Notes: a model not told the origin generated them from the letters alone. DNA of 5,426 nt from Methanobacteriota archaeon (GCA_018899795.1 JAHIHJ010000400.1:1-5426); one strand, 5' to 3'; shown: positions 1 through 5,286, numbered from the stretch's first letter. A program made the numbers and translations.

Positions 1-2
1 AG

Positions 3-1364
3 CGCCTGTGGGGTGCCGCAGATGAGCTTCGTGCTAACTCAAAATTGAAATCTTCAGAATATTCAGTTCCGGTTCTTGGACTGATCTTTCTTCGCTACGC
101 TGACCACAAGTTCACTGTGGCTCAGAAGGAACTGGAAGGAAAAAGTACATCCAGGCGCGCCATCGGCAAAACTGATTACCAGGCGCGAGGTGTCCTGTAT
201 CTACCTGAAGCCTCAAGATTCTCCAGGCTTCTTAACCTGCCGGAAGGCGCTGATATCGGAAAAGCCATCAACGAGGCGATGCGTGCTATTGAGTCTGAGA
301 ACGAAGAGCTCAAGGATATACTACCCAAGACCTATAACCATCTCGATAATAGTATTCTTGTCGAGTTATTAAAAACATTCAACTCTGTGCCAATGGACAT
401 CGAAGGCGATGCTTTTGGAAAGATATATGAGTATTTCCTTGGCAAATTCGCCATGAGCGAGGGGCAAAAAGGTGGCGAGTTCTTTACACCCACTTCCATT
501 GTCAAACTCATCGTCGAGGTCATTGAACCCTACCACGGACGCATCTTTGACCCTGCATGCGGCTCTGGTGGCATGTTCGTCCAGAGCGCGCGCTTTGTGG
601 GAAACCACAAGACGAATCCCAATTCTGAGATCAGCGTTTATGGGCAGGAAAAGACCGCTGAAACTGTGCGCCTGTGCAAGATGAACCTCGCTGTACATGG
701 TCTCTCCGGCGATATTCGCGAGGGTAACTCCTACTATGAAGATATCCACAAAAGCGTTGGTAAATTCGACTTTGTAATGGCAAACTCTGCCAGCGATGCC
801 CGTGGAAGCGAGCAGGATATCCGAAAATCACTTATCGAAAAAGGCGCTGTGGATGTGATGGTTGCCATTGGCTCAAACTTCTTCTATACGGTCACCCTTC
901 CATGCACCCTCTGGTTCCTTGACCGCGGCAAAGTAAAAACACCGCGCAAAGATAAAGTCCTGTTCCTTGATGCGCGGCATATCTTTCATCAGGTTGACCG
1001 TGCCCATCGCGATTTCATGCCTGACCAGATCGAGTTCCTTGCCAATATCGTGCGGCTGTACAGGGGAGAGGAGCCTGAGAATACGAATGGTAGCGAGCAG
1101 ATGTTGAAAGAGAAGTTCCCTGATGGCAAATATGTGGATGTGGCTGGCTTGTGCAGAGTGGCTGCACTTTCTGATATTGAGGGGCAGGGCTGGAGCCTGA
1201 ATCCAGGGCGCTATGTGGGAGTGGCTGAACGCGAGGCTGATGATTTTGATTTTAAGGAGCGCCTGGAGGAGCTGAACGAAGAGCTTGAGACACTCAATGT
1301 TGAGGCGCGGGAACTGGAAGGGCGAATTGCTGAGAATGTTGAGAAGCTGCTGGAAGCCGGATGA
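3..1364 (+). CDS. hsdM: Type I restriction-modification methylase subunit HsdM, 5'-partial, catalytic motif IV missing
   Basis: HsdM is the adenine-N6 methyltransferase subunit of a type I R-M complex (M2S methylase, R2M2S nuclease). The frame is open to the left edge: codons from position 3 read [20 protein letters not shown], the conserved HsdM N-terminus, so the TTG at 45 is an internal Leu and the true start lies upstream. Counting from that Leu as 1, the N-terminal helical domain spans about 1-140. GGEFFTP is near 143-149. AdoMet motif I, DPACGSGG, is at 169-176. A C-terminal segment with [10 protein letters not shown] and a coiled-coil-like end (from about 400, rich in E/L) follows. Motif IV, expected as FVMANPPF, reads [15 protein letters not shown] (N at 247). 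The [10 protein letters not shown] sequence normally follows a second FVMAN about 50 residues downstream, so an in-frame segment is absent. AdoMet binding may persist; methylation is not expected. The partner hsdS lies 1.84 kb downstream. Family assignment is very secure; activity is doubtful. Confidence 0.95.
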   Translation, partial: RLWGAADELRANSKLKSSEYSVPVLGLIFLRYADHKFTVAQKELEGKSTSRRAIGKTDYQARGVLYLPEASRFSRLLNLPEGADIGKAINEAMRAIESENEELKDILPKTYNHLDNSILVELLKTFNSVPMDIEGDAFGKIYEYFLGKFAMSEGQKGGEFFTPTSIVKLIVEVIEPYHGRIFDPACGSGGMFVQSARFVGNHKTNPNSEISVYGQEKTAETVRLCKMNLAVHGLSGDIREGNSYYEDIHKSVGKFDFVMANSASDARGSEQDIRKSLIEKGAVDVMVAIGSNFFYTVTLPCTLWFLDRGKVKTPRKDKVLFLDARHIFHQVDRAHRDFMPDQIEFLANIVRLYRGEEPENTNGSEQMLKEKFPDGKYVDVAGLCRVAALSDIEGQGWSLNPGRYVGVAEREADDFDFKERLEELNEELETLNVEARELEGRIAENVEKLLEAG

Positions 1365-1404
1365 AAAGATTCGGATATGAATCATAATGATTGAGTTCCG
1401 ATAG

Positions 1405-1413
1405 TTTTAAATA
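1405..1413 (+). promoter_or_regulatory. Archaeal TATA box upstream of the truncated ATPase gene
   Basis: The sequence TTTTAAATA is centred about 29 bp before the ATG at 1438, in an AT-rich stretch following the hsdM stop. No Shine-Dalgarno sequence precedes that ATG. This is the spacing expected for an archaeal promoter giving a leaderless or nearly leaderless transcript. The call rests on sequence and spacing only. Confidence 0.5.
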
Positions 1414-1437
1414 ATTCCAATACAGATTATAATTATT

Positions 1438-1671
1438 ATGTTCCAAAAATTTATCAATCGCGATGAAGAGAGCGCATACCTGGATCGCGAATATCGGTCA
1501 GATAAGTTCTCCTTAACTGTGATATATGGCAGGCGCCGTGTTGGCAAAACCGAACTGATCGGCAATTTTTTGAAAGATAAACCAAACCTATACTTTCTGG
1601 CGGATAAGAGAGGCACAAGATCAAACCTTTACAGGTTCAGGAAAAAGGCGGCTGAGTTCCTGAAGGATTGA
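1438..1671 (+). pseudogene. Truncated archaeal AAA-type ATPase (N-terminal 77 residues only)
   Basis: The 77-residue product matches the start of the archaeal ATPase family often annotated as 'ATP-binding protein, archaeal ATPase/DUF234-associated'. It has an MFQKFINRDEE opening (family: FVNRxxEL), a beta strand LTVIYG, the Walker A motif GRRRVGKTEL (about residues 31-40) and the family-typical YFLADKRGT. It stops at EFLKD, immediately before the region where full-length members (roughly 350-450 residues) continue through Walker B and the C-terminal nuclease-like domain. I see no continuation in any frame before the palindromes at 1678, and no C-terminal remnant after the toxin-antitoxin genes. 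It is therefore most likely a deletion remnant left when the neighbouring module arrived or rearranged. A functional short P-loop peptide is possible but unlikely. The start codon follows a credible TATA box. Confidence 0.75.
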
Positions 1672-1677
1672 GTTAAA

Positions 1678-1738
1678 GTTTATAGATTGTAAACAAGTTG
1701 TTTATGGATCATAAACAAAAAGTTTATGGTCTGTAAAC
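1678..1738 (+). promoter_or_regulatory. Three tandem 17-bp palindromic operators, 22-bp period, upstream of the MNT-HEPN operon
   Basis: Three copies of the palindrome GTTTATRGWYYRTAAAC begin at 1678, 1700 and 1722, exactly 22 bp apart, with 5-bp A-rich spacers. All share GTTTA/TAAAC arms. The middle copy is best: its arms extend to TTGTTTATG and CATAAACAA (1698-1718) around a GAT centre. A 22-bp period is close to two helical turns, so bound dimers would lie on the same face of the DNA. The array ends 15 bp before the ATG at 1754, whose product begins with a winged helix-turn-helix, so autorepression is the natural inference. Each arm also contains a TTTAT core. The one in the third copy, preceded by AAAAAG, is placed about right for a TATA box, so repressor and TBP would compete. 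Confidence 0.75.
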
Positions 1739-1753
1739 TCATATTATCTAATT

Positions 1754-2287
1754 ATGCTGACCGAACTTTTTAAAACAAAAGAACGAGTTAGGATCATTTC
1801 ATATATATTGTACCATAAAAGTCTTACAGTTAACCAGGTTTCAAATGAAACAGGAATTACAAAAGGTCTTGTCTCCCGATACCTTAAATACGTACATGGG
1901 GTCGGACTTTTTACAAAAACGAAAAACATATACCAACCGATCGATTGCGCTCATACAAGAGCCATCAAATTGCTCTTTAACCTGAATAAAATCAACATAA
2001 ATTCACTGGATATCGACTGGACAACAGGCATTGGTATATTCGGAAGCTGGGCGCAGGGAACAAACACCTATGAGAGCGACCTTGATTTATGGGTTAAAGT
2101 TGATGTTTATCCAGCCGAATATCAACTGGCACGTTTGCAGAGAGATATAAGTGCAATGGCTGGTGTGGAAGTCAATATGCTTGTCCTTACACCGGAAAAA
2201 ATGAAATCGATCAAAATGGCAGACCAGCCTTTCTATAACTCGCTACTGCGAACATCTATTGTGCTGAAAGGGGGTTCGATTGAATAA
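1754..2287 (+). CDS. HTH-MNT minimal nucleotidyltransferase antitoxin
   Basis: This 177-residue protein has two parts. Residues 1-60 form a winged helix-turn-helix, with the recognition-helix region SNETGITKGLVSRYLKYV and the wing at GLFTKTKNIY. Residues about 90-177 form a minimal nucleotidyltransferase (MNT) domain with the signature GSWAQGTNTYESDLDLWV: G97-S98, then the metal-binding pair D109 and D111. E139 in GVEVNMLVL is the likely third carboxylate, so the active site looks intact. In characterised HEPN/MNT pairs (HepT/MntA) the MNT protein AMPylates the HEPN toxin on a tyrosine near its catalytic motif and so silences it. The fused HTH would add transcriptional control through the palindromes at 1678-1738. 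The ATG has no Shine-Dalgarno site and is probably leaderless. The 3' end overlaps the toxin gene by 8 bp. Confidence 0.88.
   Translation: MLTELFKTKERVRIISYILYHKSLTVNQVSNETGITKGLVSRYLKYVHGVGLFTKTKNIYQPIDCAHTRAIKLLFNLNKININSLDIDWTTGIGIFGSWAQGTNTYESDLDLWVKVDVYPAEYQLARLQRDISAMAGVEVNMLVLTPEKMKSIKMADQPFYNSLLRTSIVLKGGSIE
2267..2274 (+). promoter_or_regulatory. Ribosome binding site supporting the TTG start of the HEPN gene
   Basis: AAAGGGGG ends 5 bp before the TTG at 2280, inside the 3' end of the antitoxin gene. It supports the non-ATG start and coupled translation of antitoxin and toxin. A weak start codon on the toxin is consistent with keeping toxin yield below antitoxin yield (inference). 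Confidence 0.6.
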
Positions 2288-2717
2288 TATAGAGGATTGT
2301 TTCAGAAAGGGTCTATTGCGAAGAGTAGAGCCATCTTTAACCAAAAGCAAGGAATCAATAAAAGAGGCGAGGGAATGGCTATCCGAGGCAAGGAAAAATA
2401 TGGCTGCTGAGGCGTATAAATCAGCCATTTCATCATTATATCTTGCGATATTCCATTCTGCGAGGGCTGTGCTTTTCAGGGACGGCGTGAGGGAGAAGAG
2501 CCATTACTGTGTGGGTGTTTATCTTGAGAAATATGTTGAGCAGGGCGTTTTAGAGGAGGACTGGGTTTTGATATTCGACAGGATGAGGAGCGTAAGGCAT
2601 ACCGATCAATACTCATTCCAGGTGCATCCTTCAAAGGAAGAAGTGGAGTCAGGGATCGATATCGCCGGGAAGTTCGTGAATAGGATGGAGACGCTGCTGA
2701 GTGAGACAGGGGTATAA
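2280..2717 (+). CDS. HEPN-domain toxin (UPF0332-like), partner of the MNT antitoxin
   Basis: This 145-residue, mostly helical protein belongs to the archaeal HEPN group paired with MNT proteins. Helix 1 carries AREWLSEARKNMAAEAYKSAISSLYLAIFHSAR (about 30-62, not one block here but the typical paired helices). It is followed by the family-typical LFRDGVREKSHYCV and LEKYVEQGVLE. The catalytic HEPN motif R-x(4-6)-H is present as RMRSVRH (R101, H107) in the sequence FDRMRSVRHTDQYSF. Y111, four residues after the His, is a candidate for AMPylation by the partner, by analogy with the RX4HXY toxins. HEPN proteins of this kind are typically ribonucleases. The TTG start overlaps the antitoxin stop by 8 bp and has a good ribosome binding site. 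No frameshift or missing key residue is visible, so the module appears intact. Confidence 0.87.
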   Translation: MNNIEDCFRKGLLRRVEPSLTKSKESIKEAREWLSEARKNMAAEAYKSAISSLYLAIFHSARAVLFRDGVREKSHYCVGVYLEKYVEQGVLEEDWVLIFDRMRSVRHTDQYSFQVHPSKEEVESGIDIAGKFVNRMETLLSETGV

Positions 2718-2761
2718 GAAGGATGAATGCTGATTTTAGTTCAGATTTGAACGAATTAATC

Positions 2762-2790
2762 CACCGCAAAGTACGCAAAGAGCGCAAAGC
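2762..2790 (+). repeat. CGCAAAG tandem repeat, 9-bp period
   Basis: CGCAAAG occurs at 2765, 2774 and 2783, each copy followed by two variable bases. It resembles the dispersed 'CGCAAAG/ACGAAG' repeats common in intergenic DNA of environmental archaea and bacteria; that resemblance is from memory. No function is assigned. Confidence 0.75.
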
Positions 2791-2804
2791 ACAGCAGCAG
2801 TTTA

Positions 2805-2869
2805 GAACGCGGATGACGCGGATTTCCACGGATCCGCGCGCATCCGCGTCATCCGCGCAATCCGCGTTC
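2805..2869. repeat. 65-bp palindromic repeat of CGCGGAT/ATCCGCG units
   Basis: Units of CGCGGAT with a 9-bp period on the left are mirrored by ATCCGCG units with a 9-bp period on the right. The arms at 2808-2823 and 2842-2857 are a perfect 16-bp inverted repeat around an 18-bp centre that contains GGATCC. The whole block begins GAACGCGG and ends CCGCGTTC. It is far more GC-rich than the toxin-antitoxin genes before it. It could form a stable hairpin in either RNA strand and may act as a transcription or replication barrier, or simply be a dispersed repeat. Confidence 0.85.
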
Positions 2870-2886
2870 CATCACGTTTGCTCTTC

Positions 2887-3084
2887 TCTGAAAAATCCGG
2901 CATCTGGCGCAAGTGTATCTGCGTTTATCACGCCGAAACCCTGCGGGTTCTCCAGACCGAAACCTAACGGTTCTCGACTCCCAAACAACACGTATGCCCT
3001 TGCGGGGCATACGTGGACGCGCCCTCCAGAGGCGTGACTCTGGGCGTTATCATCTGCGGTTTTTTAAAAATGTGATTTTTCAGA
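2887..3084. repeat. Segment bounded by an 11-bp perfect inverted repeat
   Basis: TCTGAAAAATC at 2887-2897 is the exact reverse complement of GATTTTTCAGA at 3074-3084. The pair encloses the interrupted ATCTGCG repeat and the multi-hairpin insert. The ends could be terminal inverted repeats of a small non-coding element, but I see no flanking target duplication, so this may be part of a dispersed intergenic repeat family instead. Confidence 0.55.
2931..3052. mobile_element. Possible MITE-like multi-hairpin insertion with a 6-bp target duplication
   Basis: TTATCA occurs at 2925-2930 and again at 3047-3052. Removing the intervening DNA plus one copy restores a smooth repeat in which ATCTGCGTTTATCA runs into TCTGCGGTTTTTT. 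The insert starts CGCC and ends GGCG. Inside are four hairpins: AACCC/GGGTT (2937-2949), AACC/GGTT (2961-2972), an 11-bp perfect stem with arms CACGTATGCCC and GGGCATACGTG around a TTGCG loop (2989-3015), and CCAGAG/CTCTGG (3026-3043). The first two belong to a 24-bp direct repeat beginning CCGAAACC (2933 and 2957). It has no coding capacity. A structured non-coding RNA is an alternative; the duplication is short enough to be chance. Confidence 0.4.
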
Positions 3085-3142
3085 CAGGATTTACTGGATT
3101 GACAGGATATGTTTTTAATCCTGTTCATCATGTTATCCTGTC
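3083..3142. repeat. GACAGGAT/ATCCTGTC palindromic repeat
   Basis: GACAGGAT occurs at 3083 and 3101. The reverse complements ATCCTGT and ATCCTGTC occur at 3118 and 3135, so the block is a nested imperfect palindrome of about 60 bp with an ATGTTTTTA centre. It matches in style the widespread 'ACAGGATTTACAGGAT' intergenic repeats (recalled, not searched). It ends about 60 bp before hsdS, so it sits in or next to that gene's promoter. Confidence 0.75.
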
Positions 3143-3196
3143 AAATTTGAAGTGCCAGCTTCCTGCGCCAGAGCATATTGCGAAACTTCTAGATGG

Positions 3197-3201
3197 GGTG
3201 A
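3197..3201 (+). promoter_or_regulatory. Shine-Dalgarno site that decides the hsdS start
   Basis: GGTGA, the archaeal consensus core, lies 4 bp before the ATG at 3206. The alternative in-frame GTG at 3152 has no such site, and its extra 18 residues do not resemble an HsdS N-terminus. Confidence 0.75.
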
Positions 3202-3205
3202 GGTA

Positions 3206-4429
3206 ATGGTCTCTCAGTGGACGACGGTCACTTTCGGCGAGGTTGTAAGACTTGAGCAGGGACTCTGCTTCAACAAGAAGACAAACCACCTCATGGCAGA
3301 GACAGGGATTCCGCTACTACGCATCGCTGATCTCGTCAACAACACTCAGACTAAATTCGTTGATGAGGAGAGAGTCCCTAAGAAATTCATTGCGAATCCG
3401 CAGGACATCATCTACTCGAGGACGGGTCAAGTTGGTTTGGTGTTTAAGGGAAAAGTCGGCGTAGTTCACAACAACTGTTTCCGTGTTATCCCGAAAGAGG
3501 GAATCGAGCGGGATTACGTCTATTGGTATCTCAGGCAACCTTCGATAATTCAGAAGGCTCGCTCGCTCGCGGGTGGCGCAGCACAACCCGATTTGGGTCA
3601 CGATGCTTTTAAGTCAATTTCATTCACCTATCCCGAACTTGAAATCCAACGGCGAATCGTAGGCATCCTCAGCGCCTATGACGACCTCATCGAAAACAAC
3701 ACGCAACGCATCAAAATCCTGGAAGAGATGGCGCAGGCGCTCTACCGCGAGTGGTTCGTGAAGTTTCGGTTTCCGGGGCATGAGAAGGTGAGAATGGTGG
3801 AGTCGGAGCTTGGGATGGTGCCGGAGGGGTGGGAAGTGAAGAAAGCCACAGATGCTATTTATGTAAATCCGACAACTAAAGTCCCAAAAGAAGGGAAAAA
3901 GCCATTTGTATCAATGGGCAATTTGTCAAATGATTCGATGTTCGTCAATAGTTTTGAGTATCGTTCAGGAAATAGTGGCTCAAAATTCAAAAATGGTGAT
4001 ACTCTATTCGCTCGTATAACGCCATGTCTTGAAAATGGGAAAACAGCATACGTTCAGTTTTTACAATCCAATAATGATATCGCCTTCGGATCCACTGAGT
4101 TTATTGTTCTTCGCTCCAAAACGTTATGCTCAGAACTGGTCTATCTAATGGCTCGCTCAAATGAGTTTCGAGATAATGCCATCAAAAGTATGTCAGGAGC
4201 TACAGGAAGACAGCGGGTGCAGGAAGCTTGCTTCGATAAGTTCCTTTTCGCTCACCCCGATTCAAAGATTATATCACCGTTTGTCGAGCACGTTTCACTT
4301 CACTTACAAAATGCCTATATTCTAAATAAGAAAAACGCCAACCTCCGCCGCACTCGCGACCTGCTGCTGCCGAAGCTCATCTCAGGCGAGGTAGACGTGG
4401 AGAAAATCGACGTGCGGATGGCTCAATAA
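3206..4429 (+). CDS. hsdS: Type I restriction-modification specificity subunit HsdS
   Basis: HsdS gives the type I complex its bipartite DNA target and docks two HsdM subunits. The 407-residue product is full length for the family. Target-recognition domain 1 spans about residues 5-145, starting WTTVTFGEVVRLEQG. The central conserved helical spacer is at about 147-192 (IQRRIVGILSAYDDLIENN, then EEMAQALYREWFVKF). TRD2 spans about 209-355, starting GWEVKKATDAIY. The C-terminal conserved region is at about 379-400 (NLRRTRDLLLPKLISGEVDV). No break is visible. DNA coding TRD2 (about 3840-4330) is near 37-47% GC in sampled 60-bp blocks, whereas the central spacer block at 3721-3780 is about 62%. 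This suggests TRD2 was acquired by recombination. The 3' end overlaps, tail to tail, the stop of the minus-strand AbrB-like gene by 7 bp. Its cognate methylase upstream appears inactive. Confidence 0.95.
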   Translation: MVSQWTTVTFGEVVRLEQGLCFNKKTNHLMAETGIPLLRIADLVNNTQTKFVDEERVPKKFIANPQDIIYSRTGQVGLVFKGKVGVVHNNCFRVIPKEGIERDYVYWYLRQPSIIQKARSLAGGAAQPDLGHDAFKSISFTYPELEIQRRIVGILSAYDDLIENNTQRIKILEEMAQALYREWFVKFRFPGHEKVRMVESELGMVPEGWEVKKATDAIYVNPTTKVPKEGKKPFVSMGNLSNDSMFVNSFEYRSGNSGSKFKNGDTLFARITPCLENGKTAYVQFLQSNNDIAFGSTEFIVLRSKTLCSELVYLMARSNEFRDNAIKSMSGATGRQRVQEACFDKFLFAHPDSKIISPFVEHVSLHLQNAYILNKKNANLRRTRDLLLPKLISGEVDVEKIDVRMAQ

Positions 4430-4560
4430 ATTTCCGCTACGATCTTATTCCCTTCAAGCCAGATATCAACGTTCTCTTTCTTCCCAAGGGCGCGATCGAT
4501 CTCCTCTGGTATCCCTATCACACGCCTGCCTCCGCTAACCGTGACCTTCCGCTTGAACAC
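4423..4560 (-). CDS. Very small AbrB/MazE-like (SpoVT-type) DNA-binding protein, start uncertain
   Basis: The minus strand encodes FKRKVTVSGGRRVIGIPEEIDRALG... ending IWLEGNKIVAEIY, the swapped-hairpin AbrB/MazE fold seen in many short archaeal antitoxins and regulators (family: KRKVT..GGRxVIGIPxEIxxALG). From the only in-frame start, a GTG at 4558-4560, it is 45 residues long. The same frame stays open upstream to a stop and reads NDANKFRKPAIV before the GTG. An ATGATG overlapping the stop of the preceding gene lies one base out of frame. Thus either the GTG is the true start, or a one-base loss near 4590 separated the natural ATGA-coupled start from the domain. It is third in the minus-strand operon and may be a MazE-type antitoxin or a local repressor; no MazF-like partner is visible. 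Confidence 0.65.
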   Translation of the reverse strand: MFKRKVTVSGGRRVIGIPEEIDRALGKKENVDIWLEGNKIVAEIY

Positions 4561-4588
4561 GATCGCAGGCTTGCGGAATTTATTTGCA

Positions 4589-4954
4589 TCATTTTAATTT
4601 ATTCCTGATAAAACCAAGAACCTCTTTAAATGCATCTATGCTTTCTGTATTCAAGCGGCTGCTCTTGACATTGCTATCTTTTCCATCATGAAAATGGTGC
4701 GGAAAAGTCTCGATCTCAGGATGATCGGGAGCATTATCCCACCGATGGATCAAGCCCCTCACAGCCCTCTGCTCCCAGTGGAATGAATAATCGTCCTCGT
4801 CACTGAGCCAGACATCAAGGAAACTCCTGTCTATCAGATGTATTCTCAGCTTATTAGGCTGTGAAGACCTGCCGCCAATCAGTACTGTATCTTTGACAAT
4901 ATCTGAAAAATCGGTCCTCGCAATCTCTTCAAGCGCTTTATACGTTAAAAGCAT
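4589..4954 (-). CDS. DUF6516 / TumE-like toxin candidate
   Basis: The 121-residue product carries the family core from about residue 55 to 92: YSFHWEQ, then HRWDNAPDHPEIETFPHH followed by FHDGKD. This Trp-Asp-Asn-Ala-Pro / His-Pro-Glu / Pro-His-His pattern is the hallmark of DUF6516, the family that includes the TumE toxin. An N-terminal beta-rich half (about 20-60) precedes the core, as usual, and the length is typical. The biochemical activity is not firmly known to me; the conserved His and acidic residues would fit a nuclease-like site, which is inference. The ATG directly abuts the TAG of the upstream antitoxin-like gene with no gap, and GGTAGGG lies 8 bp before the ATG, so the two are translationally coupled. 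It is transcribed opposite to the R-M genes. Confidence 0.75.
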   Translation of the reverse strand: MLLTYKALEEIARTDFSDIVKDTVLIGGRSSQPNKLRIHLIDRSFLDVWLSDEDDYSFHWEQRAVRGLIHRWDNAPDHPEIETFPHHFHDGKDSNVKSSRLNTESIDAFKEVLGFIRNKLK

Positions 4955-5254
4955 CTACTGTACCCTACCGAGGCGAATTTTCAAATCATTGATATACTTT
5001 TCTTTATTCTTCCAGACAATGTAATCTTCCCAGGCAGGATGGCTTGGTATCTTTTTTGACTTGATTGCCTCATACAGATCCTCTTTCAAGGCAACATTAT
5101 ACCTGTCAATAAGATCAGCTATATCCGCCTCTGCAAGCCGGATTTCCTTTTCTATGAAGGATACCAGACCTCTATGGATAAGCTCGTTCTCAGGTAAGCC
5201 TATCACGTGACTTAGATCTGCTGTAATTACCGAAACAGAATCTTCGCTGTACAT
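4955..5254 (-). CDS. Antitoxin-like partner of the DUF6516 protein
   Basis: This 99-residue protein is largely helical and charged. Its pattern is ENELIHRGLVSFIEKEIR, then AEADIADLIDRYNV, a short LYEAIKSKK segment, then HPAWEDYIVWKN and a closing helix. I recognise the layout (LLxxGLxxFLExxLR...EIxxLxxKYxV...WEDxxxW) as that of small proteins found directly upstream of DUF6516 genes, generally taken to be antitoxins. I know no specific biochemical data for them, and no clear HTH is seen. It is first in the minus-strand operon, with a TATA-like box about 28 bp upstream and no Shine-Dalgarno site, so probably leaderless. An inverted repeat overlapping its start codon could be an operator. Confidence 0.6.
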   Translation of the reverse strand: MYSEDSVSVITADLSHVIGLPENELIHRGLVSFIEKEIRLAEADIADLIDRYNVALKEDLYEAIKSKKIPSHPAWEDYIVWKNKEKYINDLKIRLGRVQ

Positions 5255-5275
5255 AAATATACCTTAAGATTTATG
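5252..5275. promoter_or_regulatory. Candidate operator over the start of the minus-strand toxin-antitoxin operon
   Basis: CATAAAT at 5252-5258 and ATTTATG at 5269-5275 form a perfect 7-bp inverted repeat with a 10-bp spacer. It covers the start codon and predicted transcription start of the 99-aa antitoxin-like gene. The position suits autorepression, but the sequence is AT-rich and the match could be chance. Confidence 0.35.
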
Positions 5276-5277
5276 AT

Positions 5278-5286
5278 ATGTTAAAA
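5278..5286 (-). promoter_or_regulatory. TATA-like box for the minus-strand toxin-antitoxin operon
   Basis: Read on the minus strand, TTTTAACAT is centred about 28 bp before the ATG at 5254. That is the archaeal promoter spacing for a leaderless transcript. The hsdR promoter diverges from the same 108-bp intergenic region. Confidence 0.45.

Larger units (their letters stand above)
2718..3205. other. Gene-free, repeat-dense region between the HEPN toxin gene and hsdS
   Basis: This 488-bp stretch holds no credible gene. The open frames across it translate periodic repeats (for instance HRKVRKERK from CGCAAAG units) and have no ribosome binding site. It contains, in order, a CGCAAAG triplet repeat, a CGCGGAT/ATCCGCG palindromic repeat, a multi-hairpin element inside an interrupted ATCTGCG-type repeat, and an ACAGGAT/ATCCTGT palindromic repeat. 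It ends in the hsdS leader with its Shine-Dalgarno site. A T6 run at 3060-3065 may end transcripts entering from the toxin operon. Confidence 0.8.

Noticed and set aside
45..1364. hsdM starting at the TTG at position 45
   Set aside because: The frame is open to the window edge and the upstream codons encode the conserved [15 protein letters not shown]-terminus, so the TTG is an internal Leu codon.
1368..1383. GATTC/GAATC inverted repeat just after hsdM as a terminator
   Set aside because: The stem is only 5 bp and no T-run follows it directly; too weak to call.
369..1385. Minus-strand and alternate-frame open frames inside hsdM, and similar ones inside hsdS and the HEPN gene
   Set aside because: They are shadows of strongly conserved coding sequence on the + strand and have no recognisable domains.
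2762..2869. CRISPR array
   Set aside because: The repeats have a 9-bp period or are palindromic, without 24-37-bp repeats separated by unique spacers, and no cas gene is present.
3152..3205. GTG at 3152 as the hsdS start
   Set aside because: The ATG at 3206 has a GGTGA site at the right distance and begins directly at the HsdS domain; the extra 18 residues are not HsdS-like.
2723..3206. Open frames at 2723-3037 and 2913-3206 as small proteins
   Set aside because: They translate periodic repeats and hairpins, lack ribosome binding sites and match no family I recognise; HRKVRKERK is simply the CGCAAAG repeat read in frame.
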